A stretch of DNA of 64,000 nt from Nocardioides albidus (GTDB lineage Bacteria > Actinomycetota > Actinomycetes > Propionibacteriales > Nocardioidaceae), in NCBI RefSeq assembly GCF_006335005.1, contig NZ_VDMP01000024.1, positions 413,549-477,548 on the forward strand. Direction: 5' to 3'. Shown one piece after another: positions 1-7,380 of the stretch. The number at the start of each line of letters is the position of its first letter. The stretch's first letter is position 1. The notes below the pieces were generated by a model that was given only the letters and a program-made list of their open reading frames with translations, was not told the DNA's origin and did not search any database. The translations under genes were made by a program, and so were the position numbers.

Positions 1-237
1 GTCGTCGCTGCGCTGCCGCGCGCGCAGTCGAGTCCGGTAGGTGGTTGCGTCCGCCTGGCGGCCACACTGTCGGCTCGCGGAAAGACTCGGCTCCTCCGCT
101 CCGGGCGCTCCTTCGTCGCTCCCTGCGCTCCGTCGCCCTCGCGTCCCACGACGACCGACGCGACGGATGGGGCGCGAGCGCGTCGTCGCTGCGCTGCCGC
201 GCACGTCGGACGGAGCCTGCTCGTCTAGGCTCTCGCC
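1..237. other. Gene-free left edge with 21-bp direct repeat
   Basis: No convincing gene is visible upstream of lnt. The stretch is built of repetitive gctcc/cgtcgc-rich DNA. The first 21 bases recur exactly at 182-202, about 180 bp later. It may be a degenerate intergenic repeat, or the end of a repeat unit that starts outside the window. Confidence 0.4.
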
Positions 238-1845
238 GTGGTGCAGCGCCCCCTCCTCCCGGCCGTCGGCCTCGCAGCCGTCGGTGGCGTTCTGCTCACC
301 GCATCCTTCGAGCCGGTGGCTATCCCGTGGCTGCTGCCGCTCGGTGTGGGCTGCTACGCGCTCGCGACCCGTGACCTCGGCGTACGGCGCTCGGGGCTGG
401 TCGGCCTGGTGTTCGGCGTCGTCTTCTACTTCAGCCACATCTCCTGGATGAAGGACTCGGTCGGGCCCGACGCCTGGGTCGCGCTGTCGGCCGTCGAGGC
501 GGCGTTCTACGGCCTCCTCGGGCTCGCCGTGCCGCTCCTGCGCCGGCTGCCGGGCTGGCCGCTGTGGCTGGCGGCGGCGTGGACGACGATGGAGACGATC
601 CGCAGCGGGTGGCCGTTCAGCGGCATGCCCTGGGGCCGGCTCGCCTTCGCGGCGATCGACACCCCGGCAGCCCCGGCGGTGGCGTACGTCGGCATGACCG
701 GGCTGTCCTTCCTCCTCGCCCTGTCCGGCTTCTGCCTCGCGCGGTTCGCCGAGGCGGCCCTGGTCCGCGAGCGTCGCCGGGCCTGGGCGGCCGCCGCCGT
801 CGGCGTGCTGGCCGCACTGGTGACTCCCGCCGTGGTGCCCTACGACGTCCCCGAGGCGGGCTCGGCGACCGTGGCCGTCGTGCAGGGCGACGTCCCCGGG
901 CCGGGCAACGACATCTTGTGGGACCACGAGCAGGTGACCCGGAATCACGTCGACGCCACGATCGGTCTCGCCGACGACGTGGCCGCGGGACGGGCCCCGA
1001 GGCCGGACTTCGTGCTGTGGCCGGAGAACTCGACGGCCGTGGACCCCTTCGAGCCCGGCCGGGTCAACACGGGGATCCGGGAAGCCGTCGAGGCCGCGCA
1101 GGTCCCCGTGGTCGTCGGTGGGATCGTCGACGACGGTGCGAAGCACGTCCTCAACCAGGGCATCGTGTGGGACCCGGTGACCGGGGCGGGGGACCGCTAC
1201 ACCAAGCACCACCCCGTGCCCTACGGCGAGTACATCCCGTTCCGCGACATCTGGGATCCGAAGTTCGGCCAGCTCGCGCTGATCACCCGGGACATGAGGA
1301 GCGGCACCCGGACCGAGCCCCTGCGCGTGGCCGGGGTCGGGCTCGGCGACGCCATCTGCTTCGACGTCGCCTACGACGACGTGATGCCCCCGCAGGTGCG
1401 CGACGGGGCGGAGCTGCTCACGGTCCAGACCAGCAATGCGAGCTTCATCTTCACCCACCAGATCGAGCAGCAGTTCGCGATCACCCGGCTGCGGGCGATC
1501 GAGGCCGGCCGCTGGCTCGCGGTGGCCTCGACGAACGGGCAGACGGGCGTCATCTCCCCGGACGGCAGCGTGGTGGCCTCGGCCCGTCCGCGCACCACGG
1601 CCGTCCTCGTCGAGAGGGTCGGACTGAGCACCGCACTCACGCCGGCGATGCGGTTGGGTCCGTGGCCCGCGCGGATCCTCGGCCTCCTCACGATCGGCGC
1701 CCTGGTGTCAGGGGCCGTGACGTACCGTCGAAGGCGTGAGCTCGACGGGCCGACGCTCGAGAATGAGCCGGAGGACCAGCCGGACCGGCACCCCGCCGAG
1801 CCGCGTGTCCCGTCCCCCGACCCCAGCGAGGCGCCCGTTGTCTGA
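238..1845 (+). CDS. lnt: Apolipoprotein N-acyltransferase
   Basis: Membrane enzyme that N-acylates the lipid-modified N-terminal cysteine of lipoproteins, using phospholipid as acyl donor. The 535-residue protein has about 190 residues of hydrophobic segments, then a nitrilase/carbon-nitrogen hydrolase domain and a C-terminal membrane segment followed by a polar tail. The catalytic triad of the family is visible: Glu263 (in WPENS), Lys323 (YTKHH) and Cys374 (AICFD). The GTG start is the first in-frame start after the repetitive left edge and begins a typical hydrophobic N-terminus. ppm1 follows with an 8-bp overlap. In mycobacteria these two activities are fused in one Ppm1 protein; here they are separate but adjacent. 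Confidence 0.93.
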   Translation: MVQRPLLPAVGLAAVGGVLLTASFEPVAIPWLLPLGVGCYALATRDLGVRRSGLVGLVFGVVFYFSHISWMKDSVGPDAWVALSAVEAAFYGLLGLAVPLLRRLPGWPLWLAAAWTTMETIRSGWPFSGMPWGRLAFAAIDTPAAPAVAYVGMTGLSFLLALSGFCLARFAEAALVRERRRAWAAAAVGVLAALVTPAVVPYDVPEAGSATVAVVQGDVPGPGNDILWDHEQVTRNHVDATIGLADDVAAGRAPRPDFVLWPENSTAVDPFEPGRVNTGIREAVEAAQVPVVVGGIVDDGAKHVLNQGIVWDPVTGAGDRYTKHHPVPYGEYIPFRDIWDPKFGQLALITRDMRSGTRTEPLRVAGVGLGDAICFDVAYDDVMPPQVRDGAELLTVQTSNASFIFTHQIEQQFAITRLRAIEAGRWLAVASTNGQTGVISPDGSVVASARPRTTAVLVERVGLSTALTPAMRLGPWPARILGLLTIGALVSGAVTYRRRRELDGPTLENEPEDQPDRHPAEPRVPSPDPSEAPVV

Positions 1846-2623
1846 GCAGCACCCCGCCGCGGAGCGCACGGTGATGGTGATCCCGACCTACAACGAGGCC
1901 GACAACATCGCCTGGATCGTCGATCGCCTCCGCGCGGCCCAGCCGCAGGTCGACGTCCTCGTCGTCGACGACGGCTCCCCGGACGGCACGGGCGCCATCG
2001 TCGACCGGCTCGCGCAGACGGACCCGCACGTCCACGTCCTGCACCGTACGGCGAAGGGCGGCCTCGGTGCGGCGTACCTCGCCGGCTTCGACTGGGCCCT
2101 CGACGCGGGCTACGACGTGATCGGGGAGATGGACGCCGACGGCTCGCACCAGCCCGAGCAGCTCCAGCGTCTGCTCACCGCCCTGCGCGACGCCGACCTG
2201 GTGATCGGCTCACGGTGGGTCCCGGGTGGCTCGGTGGTCAACTGGCCCTGGCAGCGCGAGCTGCTCTCCCGCGGCGGCAACCTCTACGTGCAGCTGCTGC
2301 TGGGCATCTCGGTGCGCGACGCCACCGCGGGCTTCCGCCTGTTCCGGCGCGAGACCCTGGAGCGGATCCGACTCGACGAGGTCCGCTCCACCGGCTACGT
2401 CTTCCAGACCGACCTCGTCGCCCGCACCCTGCACGAGGGCCTGCGCGTGCGCGAGGTGCCGATCGAGTTCGTCGAGCGGGTCCGTGGTGAGTCGAAGATG
2501 AGCGGCCAGGTCGCCCTGGAGTCGCTCAAGCGGATCACCGGGTGGGGTCTGCGCGAGCGCTGGGGCCGGTTGCGGTCGGCCCGGCGTCCGGTCGCGCCGA
2601 GCAGTCAGCTGCAGGCGCGATGA
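1838..2623 (+). CDS. ppm1: Polyprenol monophosphomannose synthase (GT2)
   Basis: Transfers mannose from GDP-mannose to polyprenyl phosphate on the cytoplasmic membrane face, supplying mannosylation of lipoglycans and glycoproteins. The 261-residue soluble GT2 domain shows MVIPTYNEADN near the start, VVDDGSPDGT for nucleotide binding, the DAD metal-binding motif in EMDADGSHQ, and GSRW. The frame is open further upstream (to 1736), but I chose TTG at 1838: AGCGAGG lies about 6 bases before it and the family N-terminus begins close to VMVIPTYNE. GTG at 1871 is an alternative. It overlaps lnt by 8 bp and fxsA by 4 bp, so the three genes are probably translationally coupled. Confidence 0.88.
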   Translation: MSEQHPAAERTVMVIPTYNEADNIAWIVDRLRAAQPQVDVLVVDDGSPDGTGAIVDRLAQTDPHVHVLHRTAKGGLGAAYLAGFDWALDAGYDVIGEMDADGSHQPEQLQRLLTALRDADLVIGSRWVPGGSVVNWPWQRELLSRGGNLYVQLLLGISVRDATAGFRLFRRETLERIRLDEVRSTGYVFQTDLVARTLHEGLRVREVPIEFVERVRGESKMSGQVALESLKRITGWGLRERWGRLRSARRPVAPSSQLQAR

Positions 2624-3069
2624 GCAGGCGCAGCCGCCGGGCGGCCGTCCTGCTGTTCCTCGCCTTCGTGGTGATGCCGATCCTCGAGATCGTCGTCCTC
2701 ATCCAGGTCGGTCAGGCCATCGGGCCGTGGTGGACGATCCTGCTGCTCGTCCTCGACAGCCTGGTGGGCGCCTGGCTGATCAAGCGCGAGGGCCGGCGGG
2801 CCTGGCTGGCGCTGCGCGAGCAGGTCGAGACCGGACGGCTCCCGCACCGGGAGCTCGCAGACGGCGCGCTCGTCGTGCTCGGCGGCGCGTTCATGCTCAG
2901 CCCCGGCTTCGTCACCGACGCGCTCGGCATCTTGTTGATCCTGCCCGTGACACGACCGGTGTTCCGCCGCCTCCTGGTGTCGTACGCCGGCCGCCAGGTC
3001 GTACGCCGGGCAAATGACACTCGCCCCGGACCGACCGTGGTCCGGGGCGAGGTCATCGACGAGCAGTGA
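2620..3069 (+). CDS. fxsA: FxsA family membrane protein
   Basis: Small cytoplasmic membrane protein of the FxsA family. The E. coli member relieves phage T7 exclusion by F plasmids; the general role is unknown. The 149 residues contain hydrophobic segments at about 8-32, 35-55 and 78-105 and a basic C-terminal tail. The ATG overlaps the ppm1 stop as ATGA, which fixes the start. It closes the lnt-ppm1-fxsA unit. The lipoprotein/glycolipid context suggests a membrane or envelope role, but nothing more specific is visible. Confidence 0.82.
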   Translation: MSRRSRRAAVLLFLAFVVMPILEIVVLIQVGQAIGPWWTILLLVLDSLVGAWLIKREGRRAWLALREQVETGRLPHRELADGALVVLGGAFMLSPGFVTDALGILLILPVTRPVFRRLLVSYAGRQVVRRANDTRPGPTVVRGEVIDEQ

Positions 3070-3082
3070 TCACGTCGTGATC
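3068..3082. terminator. Short inverted repeat after fxsA
   Basis: GATCAC-GTC-GTGATC forms a 6-bp perfect stem directly after the fxsA stop, in the 22-bp gap between convergent fxsA and rbpA. There is no T-tract. It could be a weak bidirectional terminator. Confidence 0.3.
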
Positions 3083-3091
3083 GCGCTCTGA

Positions 3092-3481
3092 TCAGGTCTT
3101 CGCCGGCTTCTTCTTCCGGGCGTTGGCGCGGTGCAGGTGCGCCGGGCCGATCTCGCCGCCGCGCAGCAGCTCCAGGCGCTCGGTGAGGATCTCCTCGAGC
3201 TCCTTCTCGGAGCGGCGCTCCAGCAGCATGTCCCAGTGCGTGCGCTGAGGCTTCTCGGCCTTGACCTCACGCTCGATCCCGGCGGTGGACTCGGCCTCGA
3301 GACCGCAGCGCGGGCACTCCCAGACAGCGGGCACCTCGGCCTCGATGGACATGGTGATCTCGAACTCGTGCCCCTGGGGACACTTGTAGCCGACCTGCTG
3401 CCGGGCGGCGAACTCGATACCCCGCTCGTCCTCGAAGGACTGGCCTCCCAGTCGGGCTCCGCGCAGTGTGCGCTCAGCCAT
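3092..3481 (-). CDS. rbpA: RNA polymerase-binding protein RbpA
   Basis: Actinobacterial transcription factor that binds RNA polymerase and group 1/2 sigma factors and stabilises open complexes; in Streptomyces and mycobacteria it also affects basal rifampicin tolerance. The 129 residues show the expected layout: N-terminal tail, a core domain with putative zinc ligands Cys34, His38, Cys56 and Cys59, a basic linker at about 71-80, and a C-terminal sigma-interaction domain at about 81-112 (THWDMLLERRS). The tail is lysine-rich. The start ATG has a GGAGG-like site upstream. A SigR-type promoter lies at 3516-3541. Confidence 0.96.
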   Translation of the reverse strand: MAERTLRGARLGGQSFEDERGIEFAARQQVGYKCPQGHEFEITMSIEAEVPAVWECPRCGLEAESTAGIEREVKAEKPQRTHWDMLLERRSEKELEEILTERLELLRGGEIGPAHLHRANARKKKPAKT

Positions 3482-3515
3482 CAGACTCCACCTCCCATGT
3501 TTCGTCTAGCTCTAC

Positions 3516-3541
3516 AACGCTACCCAGCGGTAAAAGGTTCC
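3516..3541 (-). promoter_or_regulatory. Putative SigR-type promoter of rbpA
   Basis: On the minus strand GGAAC (3541-3537) is followed after exactly 18 bases by GTT (3518-3516). This is one base off the SigR -35 and matches the -10 GTT of the consensus GGAAT-N18-GTT. In Streptomyces coelicolor rbpA is known to be under SigR control. Transcription would start about 25-30 bases before the ATG. Confidence 0.55.
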
Positions 3542-3619
3542 AACCTCGAACGCCCGGTCGGGGTTGCGCCGGTCCAGACCACCGCCGCGGACGAGCGCGG
3601 ATGAGCGCAGATCCGAGGC

Positions 3620-4975
3620 TCAGATCACGGCGGGACGCGCGTTGCCGGCCTCGCGGATGCCGCGCTCGGTGTCGACCCGGAGCAGGAGGAGACCGCCGAG
3701 GACGAAGAACGCGATCAGCGCGAAGATCGCCGGCCGGTAGGAGTCGGTGAGCTGGTAGACGACGCCGAAGGTGAGGGTGCCGAACCACGACGTCCCGCGG
3801 TCCATGGCGTGGTAGAGGCTGAAGTACTCCGCCTCCTTGCCCCGCGGGATGAACAGCGAGAAGTACGACCGGGCGAGCGCCTGGGTGCCGCCGAGCACGA
3901 CGCCGATCGCCACGCCGAGCGCGAGGAAGGGCACCAGCTGTTCGTCCGGAACGACGAGGGCCACCGTGACGATGCCCATCCAGCCGACCAGGCCGGCGAG
4001 GATCACCCGCTTCGCGCCGAAGCGGGCCGCGGCGCGGCCGAACCCGATCGCCCCCACCATGGCGACCGCCTGGACGAGCAGGTAGGTCCCGAGCACGACC
4101 CCCTCGCCGAAGCCGAGCTCCTCCACGCCGAAGGTCGAGGCCGAGTTGATCGTGGTCTGGATGCCGTCGTTGAAGAACAGGTAGGCGAGCAGGAACGTCA
4201 GCGCCACCGGATAGTTGCGCAGATCCTTGAGGGTGGCGCCGAGCTGGCCGAACGAGCGGCTGAGCAGACCGCCCTCGACCGCCTCGACGGCGACCGGCTC
4301 GTGACGGCGGATGCCGCGCCACGGGATGACCATGAACGCCGCCCACCACACTGCCGCCGACAGCAGGGAGAGCCGGACCGCCATCTCCTTGTCGAGCCCG
4401 ATCGCGTCGTGGAAGGTCACCATCGCGAAGTTGATCGCGAGCAGGAGTCCGCCGCCGGCGTACCCGTAGGCCCAGCCGACCGACGAGGTCCGGTCGCGCT
4501 CGGCCTCGGTCGAGATGAGCGGCAGGATCGAGTCGCTGACCACGATCGCGGCGCCGCCGGCGAGGTTGGCGGCCATGAACGCGAGACTGCCGAAGAGCCA
4601 GTTGTCGCCGCTCATGAAGAACAGCAGGCCGGCAGCGGTGGCGCCGATCCAGGAGAGCCCGACGAGCAGGTCCTGCTTGCGCGCCGTGCGATCGGCGAGC
4701 GCACCGACGATCGGGAAGATCAGCGCGCTGAGCAGGGTCGAGATCGTGATGACGTACGACGGCAGCGACCCCGGCGCGATGGAGAGGCCCAGCACGTGGA
4801 TCCGCCCGTGCTCGCCGACGGCGTTCTCGGCGACCGAGATCAGGTAGGGCGCGAACAGCACGCCGGCGACCGTCGTCTGGAACGCCGAGGTGGCCCAGTC
4901 GGTGAAGTACCAGGCGCGCTGCTCCCGGGCCCGGTTGAGCGGTCCCAGGTCGGCGATCGGCGCCGGTGCGTTCAT
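3620..4975 (-). CDS. MFS transporter, UMF1/Atg22-like
   Basis: Predicted 12-helix major facilitator permease of the UMF1 type, related to the yeast vacuolar effluxer Atg22. The 451 residues begin with MNAPAPIADLGPLNRAREQR and the WYFTDWATSAFQTTV segment typical of this subfamily, followed by evenly spaced hydrophobic helices and the inter-repeat motif AlaDRTARKQ near residue 90. The start ATG overlaps the stop of the upstream phosphodiesterase gene as ATGA, so the frame extending further upstream is not coding for this protein. Substrate unknown. Cotranscription with a glycerophosphodiesterase and a MurA homologue points to envelope-derived small molecules (inference). Confidence 0.85.
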   Translation of the reverse strand: MNAPAPIADLGPLNRAREQRAWYFTDWATSAFQTTVAGVLFAPYLISVAENAVGEHGRIHVLGLSIAPGSLPSYVITISTLLSALIFPIVGALADRTARKQDLLVGLSWIGATAAGLLFFMSGDNWLFGSLAFMAANLAGGAAIVVSDSILPLISTEAERDRTSSVGWAYGYAGGGLLLAINFAMVTFHDAIGLDKEMAVRLSLLSAAVWWAAFMVIPWRGIRRHEPVAVEAVEGGLLSRSFGQLGATLKDLRNYPVALTFLLAYLFFNDGIQTTINSASTFGVEELGFGEGVVLGTYLLVQAVAMVGAIGFGRAAARFGAKRVILAGLVGWMGIVTVALVVPDEQLVPFLALGVAIGVVLGGTQALARSYFSLFIPRGKEAEYFSLYHAMDRGTSWFGTLTFGVVYQLTDSYRPAIFALIAFFVLGGLLLLRVDTERGIREAGNARPAVI

Positions 4976-5757
4976 GATGTCCCTCCCTGGGCGGACCACC
5001 ATTGGCCGCGTCCCTGCAGCACATCCTTGAGCAGGTCGGTGCGGTCCGTGAAGATCCCGTCGACACCACGCTCCAGCAGGGCGGTCATCTCGGCCGGGTC
5101 GTCGATGGTCCACACGTGCACCTGGTGGCCGGCGGCGTGGGCGCGCCGGACGAATCCGGGGGTGGTGACCGTGAGCCGGCCCCGGCGGTGCGGCACCTGG
5201 AAGGCGGCGAAGCCGCCGCCGGCGACGCGCCGGGCGAGGCGCACGCTGGGGGAGAGGCGGTAGACCGCGATCTGCCACGGGTCGGCGGCGGTGGGGACCC
5301 GGCCCTCGGTCAGGGCCCGGAAGCGCCGGATCCGCTTGCGGGAGAACGAGGCCACCAGCAGCCGGTCCCACAGGTCGCGCTCGCGGACGAGGACGGCGAG
5401 CGCGTCGACCGCCTCCTCGGCCTTGAGGTCGATGTTGAACCGCGCCGTCGGAAAGGCGTCGAGCAGCTCGACCAGCGTCGGGACCTGCTCGCGTCCGCCG
5501 ATCCGCGCCCGGCGTACCTCGGCCAGGGTGAGCTCGCGCACCGCTCCCCGCTGGTCGGTGACCCGGTCCAGGACGTCGTCGTGGAAGGCGAGCAGGACGC
5601 CGTCGGCCGTGACGTGCACGTCGGTCTCGAGGTAGTCGTAGCCGAGCGCCGCGGCGTGCCGGAAGGCGGCCAGGGTGTTCTCGAGGCCCTCGATCTCGGG
5701 GTGGTAGGCGCCGCCGCGGTGGGCGAACGCCAGCACCTTGCCGGGAGGGAGGTACAC
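4972..5757 (-). CDS. Glycerophosphodiester phosphodiesterase
   Basis: Hydrolyses glycerophosphodiesters to glycerol-3-phosphate and an alcohol. The 261-residue protein is a complete GDPD TIM-barrel: AHRGG with His13/Arg14, ENT at about 27, the metal ligands Glu44 and Asp46 in ETDVHVT, and the second catalytic His59 in LLAFHDD. No signal peptide is visible, so it probably acts in the cytoplasm. The chosen GTG lies 8 bases after the stop of the upstream gene; no strong ribosome-binding site is visible and a GTG six codons later is possible. The stop overlaps the MFS start. A wall teichoic acid or phospholipid salvage role is an inference from the operon. Confidence 0.87.
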   Translation of the reverse strand: MYLPPGKVLAFAHRGGAYHPEIEGLENTLAAFRHAAALGYDYLETDVHVTADGVLLAFHDDVLDRVTDQRGAVRELTLAEVRRARIGGREQVPTLVELLDAFPTARFNIDLKAEEAVDALAVLVRERDLWDRLLVASFSRKRIRRFRALTEGRVPTAADPWQIAVYRLSPSVRLARRVAGGGFAAFQVPHRRGRLTVTTPGFVRRAHAAGHQVHVWTIDDPAEMTALLERGVDGIFTDRTDLLKDVLQGRGQWWSAQGGTS

Positions 5758-5765
5758 GGCTGGGC

Positions 5766-7307
5766 TCAGATGTCCCGGAACGTCTCGATGTCCGCGCCCA
5801 GCGAGCTGAGCCGCTCGGCGAGGTCCTCGTAGCCGCGGTGGATGACATAGGTGCTGCGCAGCACCGACGTCCCCTTGCTGGCCAGCATGGCGAGAAGCAC
5901 GACGACCGCGGGCCGCAGCGCCGGGGGACAGATCAGCTCGGTGCCGGTCCACGAGGTGGGGCCCTCGATCTGCACGCGGTGCGGGTCGAGGAGGGTGACC
6001 CTGCCGCCGAGCTTGTTGAGCTCGGTGAGGTAGATCGCCCGGTTGTCGTAGACCCAGTCGTGCAGATAGGTCGTGCCCTCGGCCACGGCGGCGATGACCG
6101 CGAAGAAGGGCAGGTTGTCGATGTTGAGGCCGGGGAACGGCATCGGGTGGATCTTGTCGCCCGGCGCGACCAGGTCGGAGGAGTGCGTGGTGATGTCGAC
6201 CAGGCGGGTGCGGCCGTTGGCGGCGAGATACTCCTCGGACAGGTCGTAGCGGAAGCCCATGCCCTCGAGCACCGCCAGCTCGATCTCGAGGAACTCGATC
6301 GGCGCGCGACGGATGGTGATCTCCGAGCGGGTCACGATGGCGGCCGCCAGCAGCGACATCGCCTCGATGGGGTCCTCGCTGGGGGAGTAGTCGACGTCCA
6401 CGTCGATGGACTCGCAGCCCGTCACGGTCAGCGTCGTCGTACCGATGCCGTCGACCGTCACGCCCAGCGCCTGCAGGTAGAAGCACAGGTCCTGGACCAT
6501 GTAGTTGGACGAGGCGTTGCGGATGACGGTCGTGCCCGGGTGCAGGGCGGCGGCCATCAGGGCGTTCTCGGTGACCGTGTCGCCGCGCTCGGTGAGCACG
6601 ATGGGCCGGCCGGGGACGATCGCGCGGTTGAGCTGGGCGTGGTACCAGCCGTCGGTCGCCTTCACCTCGAGACCGAAGGGACGCAGCGCCGACATGTGCG
6701 GCTCGACGGTGCGGGTGCCGAGGTTGCCGCCGCGGGCGTACGGGAGCTCGAAGGTGTCGGCGCGGTGCAGGAGGGGCCCGAGGAACATGATCACCGAGCG
6801 GGTACGACGCGCGGCCTCCTCGTCGATGCGGCTGAGGTCGAGGTCCTTGGGCGGGATGATCTCGAGGTCGTTGTCCTCGTTGATCCAGCGGGTCTGGACG
6901 CCGATGCTGTCGAGGACCTCGAGCAGGCGGTTGACCTCCTCGATCCGGGCCACCTTGCGCAGGGTGGTGCGTCCGCGGTTGAGCAGGGAGGCGCACAGCA
7001 GGGCGACACCGGCGTTCTTCGACGTCTTCACGTCGATGCTGCCCGACAGCGTCGTGGGACCCTTGACCCGCAGGTGGGTGGGACCGGCGCCGAGGGCGAC
7101 GATCTCGGAGTCCAGGGCCGCCCCGATCCGGGCCAGCATCTCCAGGGAGAGGTTCTGATGGCCCTTCTCGATCCGGTTGATCGCGCTCTGGCTGGTGCCG
7201 AGCCGGTCGGCGAGCTGGGCCTGGGTGAGGCCGCGGTGCTTGCGGGCGTCGCGGATGAGGTTGCCGATCCGGCCCTTGTAGTCCTCGTGAGGCGCGTGGA
7301 GCGTCAT
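5766..7307 (-). CDS. XRE-HTH fused to MurA-like enolpyruvyl transferase domain
   Basis: Two-part protein of 513 residues. Residues about 11-65 form an XRE/Cro-type helix-turn-helix (GLTQAQLADRLGTSQSAINR). Residues about 78-510 are homologous to UDP-N-acetylglucosamine 1-carboxyvinyltransferase. MurA landmarks are kept: Lys97-Asn98 (E. coli K22-N23), Arg199 (R120), the Asp in FPGLNID (D305), Arg in DNRA (R331), Arg in PPALRP (R371) and Arg in HRGYE (R397). The flexible loop that carries catalytic Cys115 in E. coli reads GGNLGTR, so cysteine is absent and Asn195 sits there. Start ATG chosen because the HTH follows immediately. It may be a divergent MurA2-type enzyme or a ligand-sensing regulator. 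First gene of the GDPD-MFS operon. Confidence 0.85.
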   Translation of the reverse strand: MTLHAPHEDYKGRIGNLIRDARKHRGLTQAQLADRLGTSQSAINRIEKGHQNLSLEMLARIGAALDSEIVALGAGPTHLRVKGPTTLSGSIDVKTSKNAGVALLCASLLNRGRTTLRKVARIEEVNRLLEVLDSIGVQTRWINEDNDLEIIPPKDLDLSRIDEEAARRTRSVIMFLGPLLHRADTFELPYARGGNLGTRTVEPHMSALRPFGLEVKATDGWYHAQLNRAIVPGRPIVLTERGDTVTENALMAAALHPGTTVIRNASSNYMVQDLCFYLQALGVTVDGIGTTTLTVTGCESIDVDVDYSPSEDPIEAMSLLAAAIVTRSEITIRRAPIEFLEIELAVLEGMGFRYDLSEEYLAANGRTRLVDITTHSSDLVAPGDKIHPMPFPGLNIDNLPFFAVIAAVAEGTTYLHDWVYDNRAIYLTELNKLGGRVTLLDPHRVQIEGPTSWTGTELICPPALRPAVVVLLAMLASKGTSVLRSTYVIHRGYEDLAERLSSLGADIETFRDI

Positions 7308-7316
7308 GTCTCGACG

Positions 7317-7337
7317 GTAACTCACATATGAGATAAC
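7317..7337. promoter_or_regulatory. Imperfect palindrome between HTH-MurA and dehydrogenase genes
   Basis: A 21-bp imperfect inverted repeat with core CTCA-N4-TGAG and outer bases GTnA/TnAC lies in the 73-bp divergent intergenic region, 10 bp upstream of the HTH-MurA start. It is AT-richer than its surroundings and overlaps possible -10 hexamers on both strands (TTATCT on minus, TATGAG on plus). It is a candidate operator for autoregulation by the XRE domain (inference). Confidence 0.4.
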
Positions 7338-7380
7338 GCAAGCCTCGGGGCCGAGGGCGGCGATCTGGAAGGATCCTCGC

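Noticed and set aside
3809-5263. Long plus-strand open frame opposite the MFS and GDPD genes
   Set aside because: It is the antisense of clear coding genes; its composition (Glu/Arg/Asp-rich, no domain) is typical of GC-rich shadow frames.
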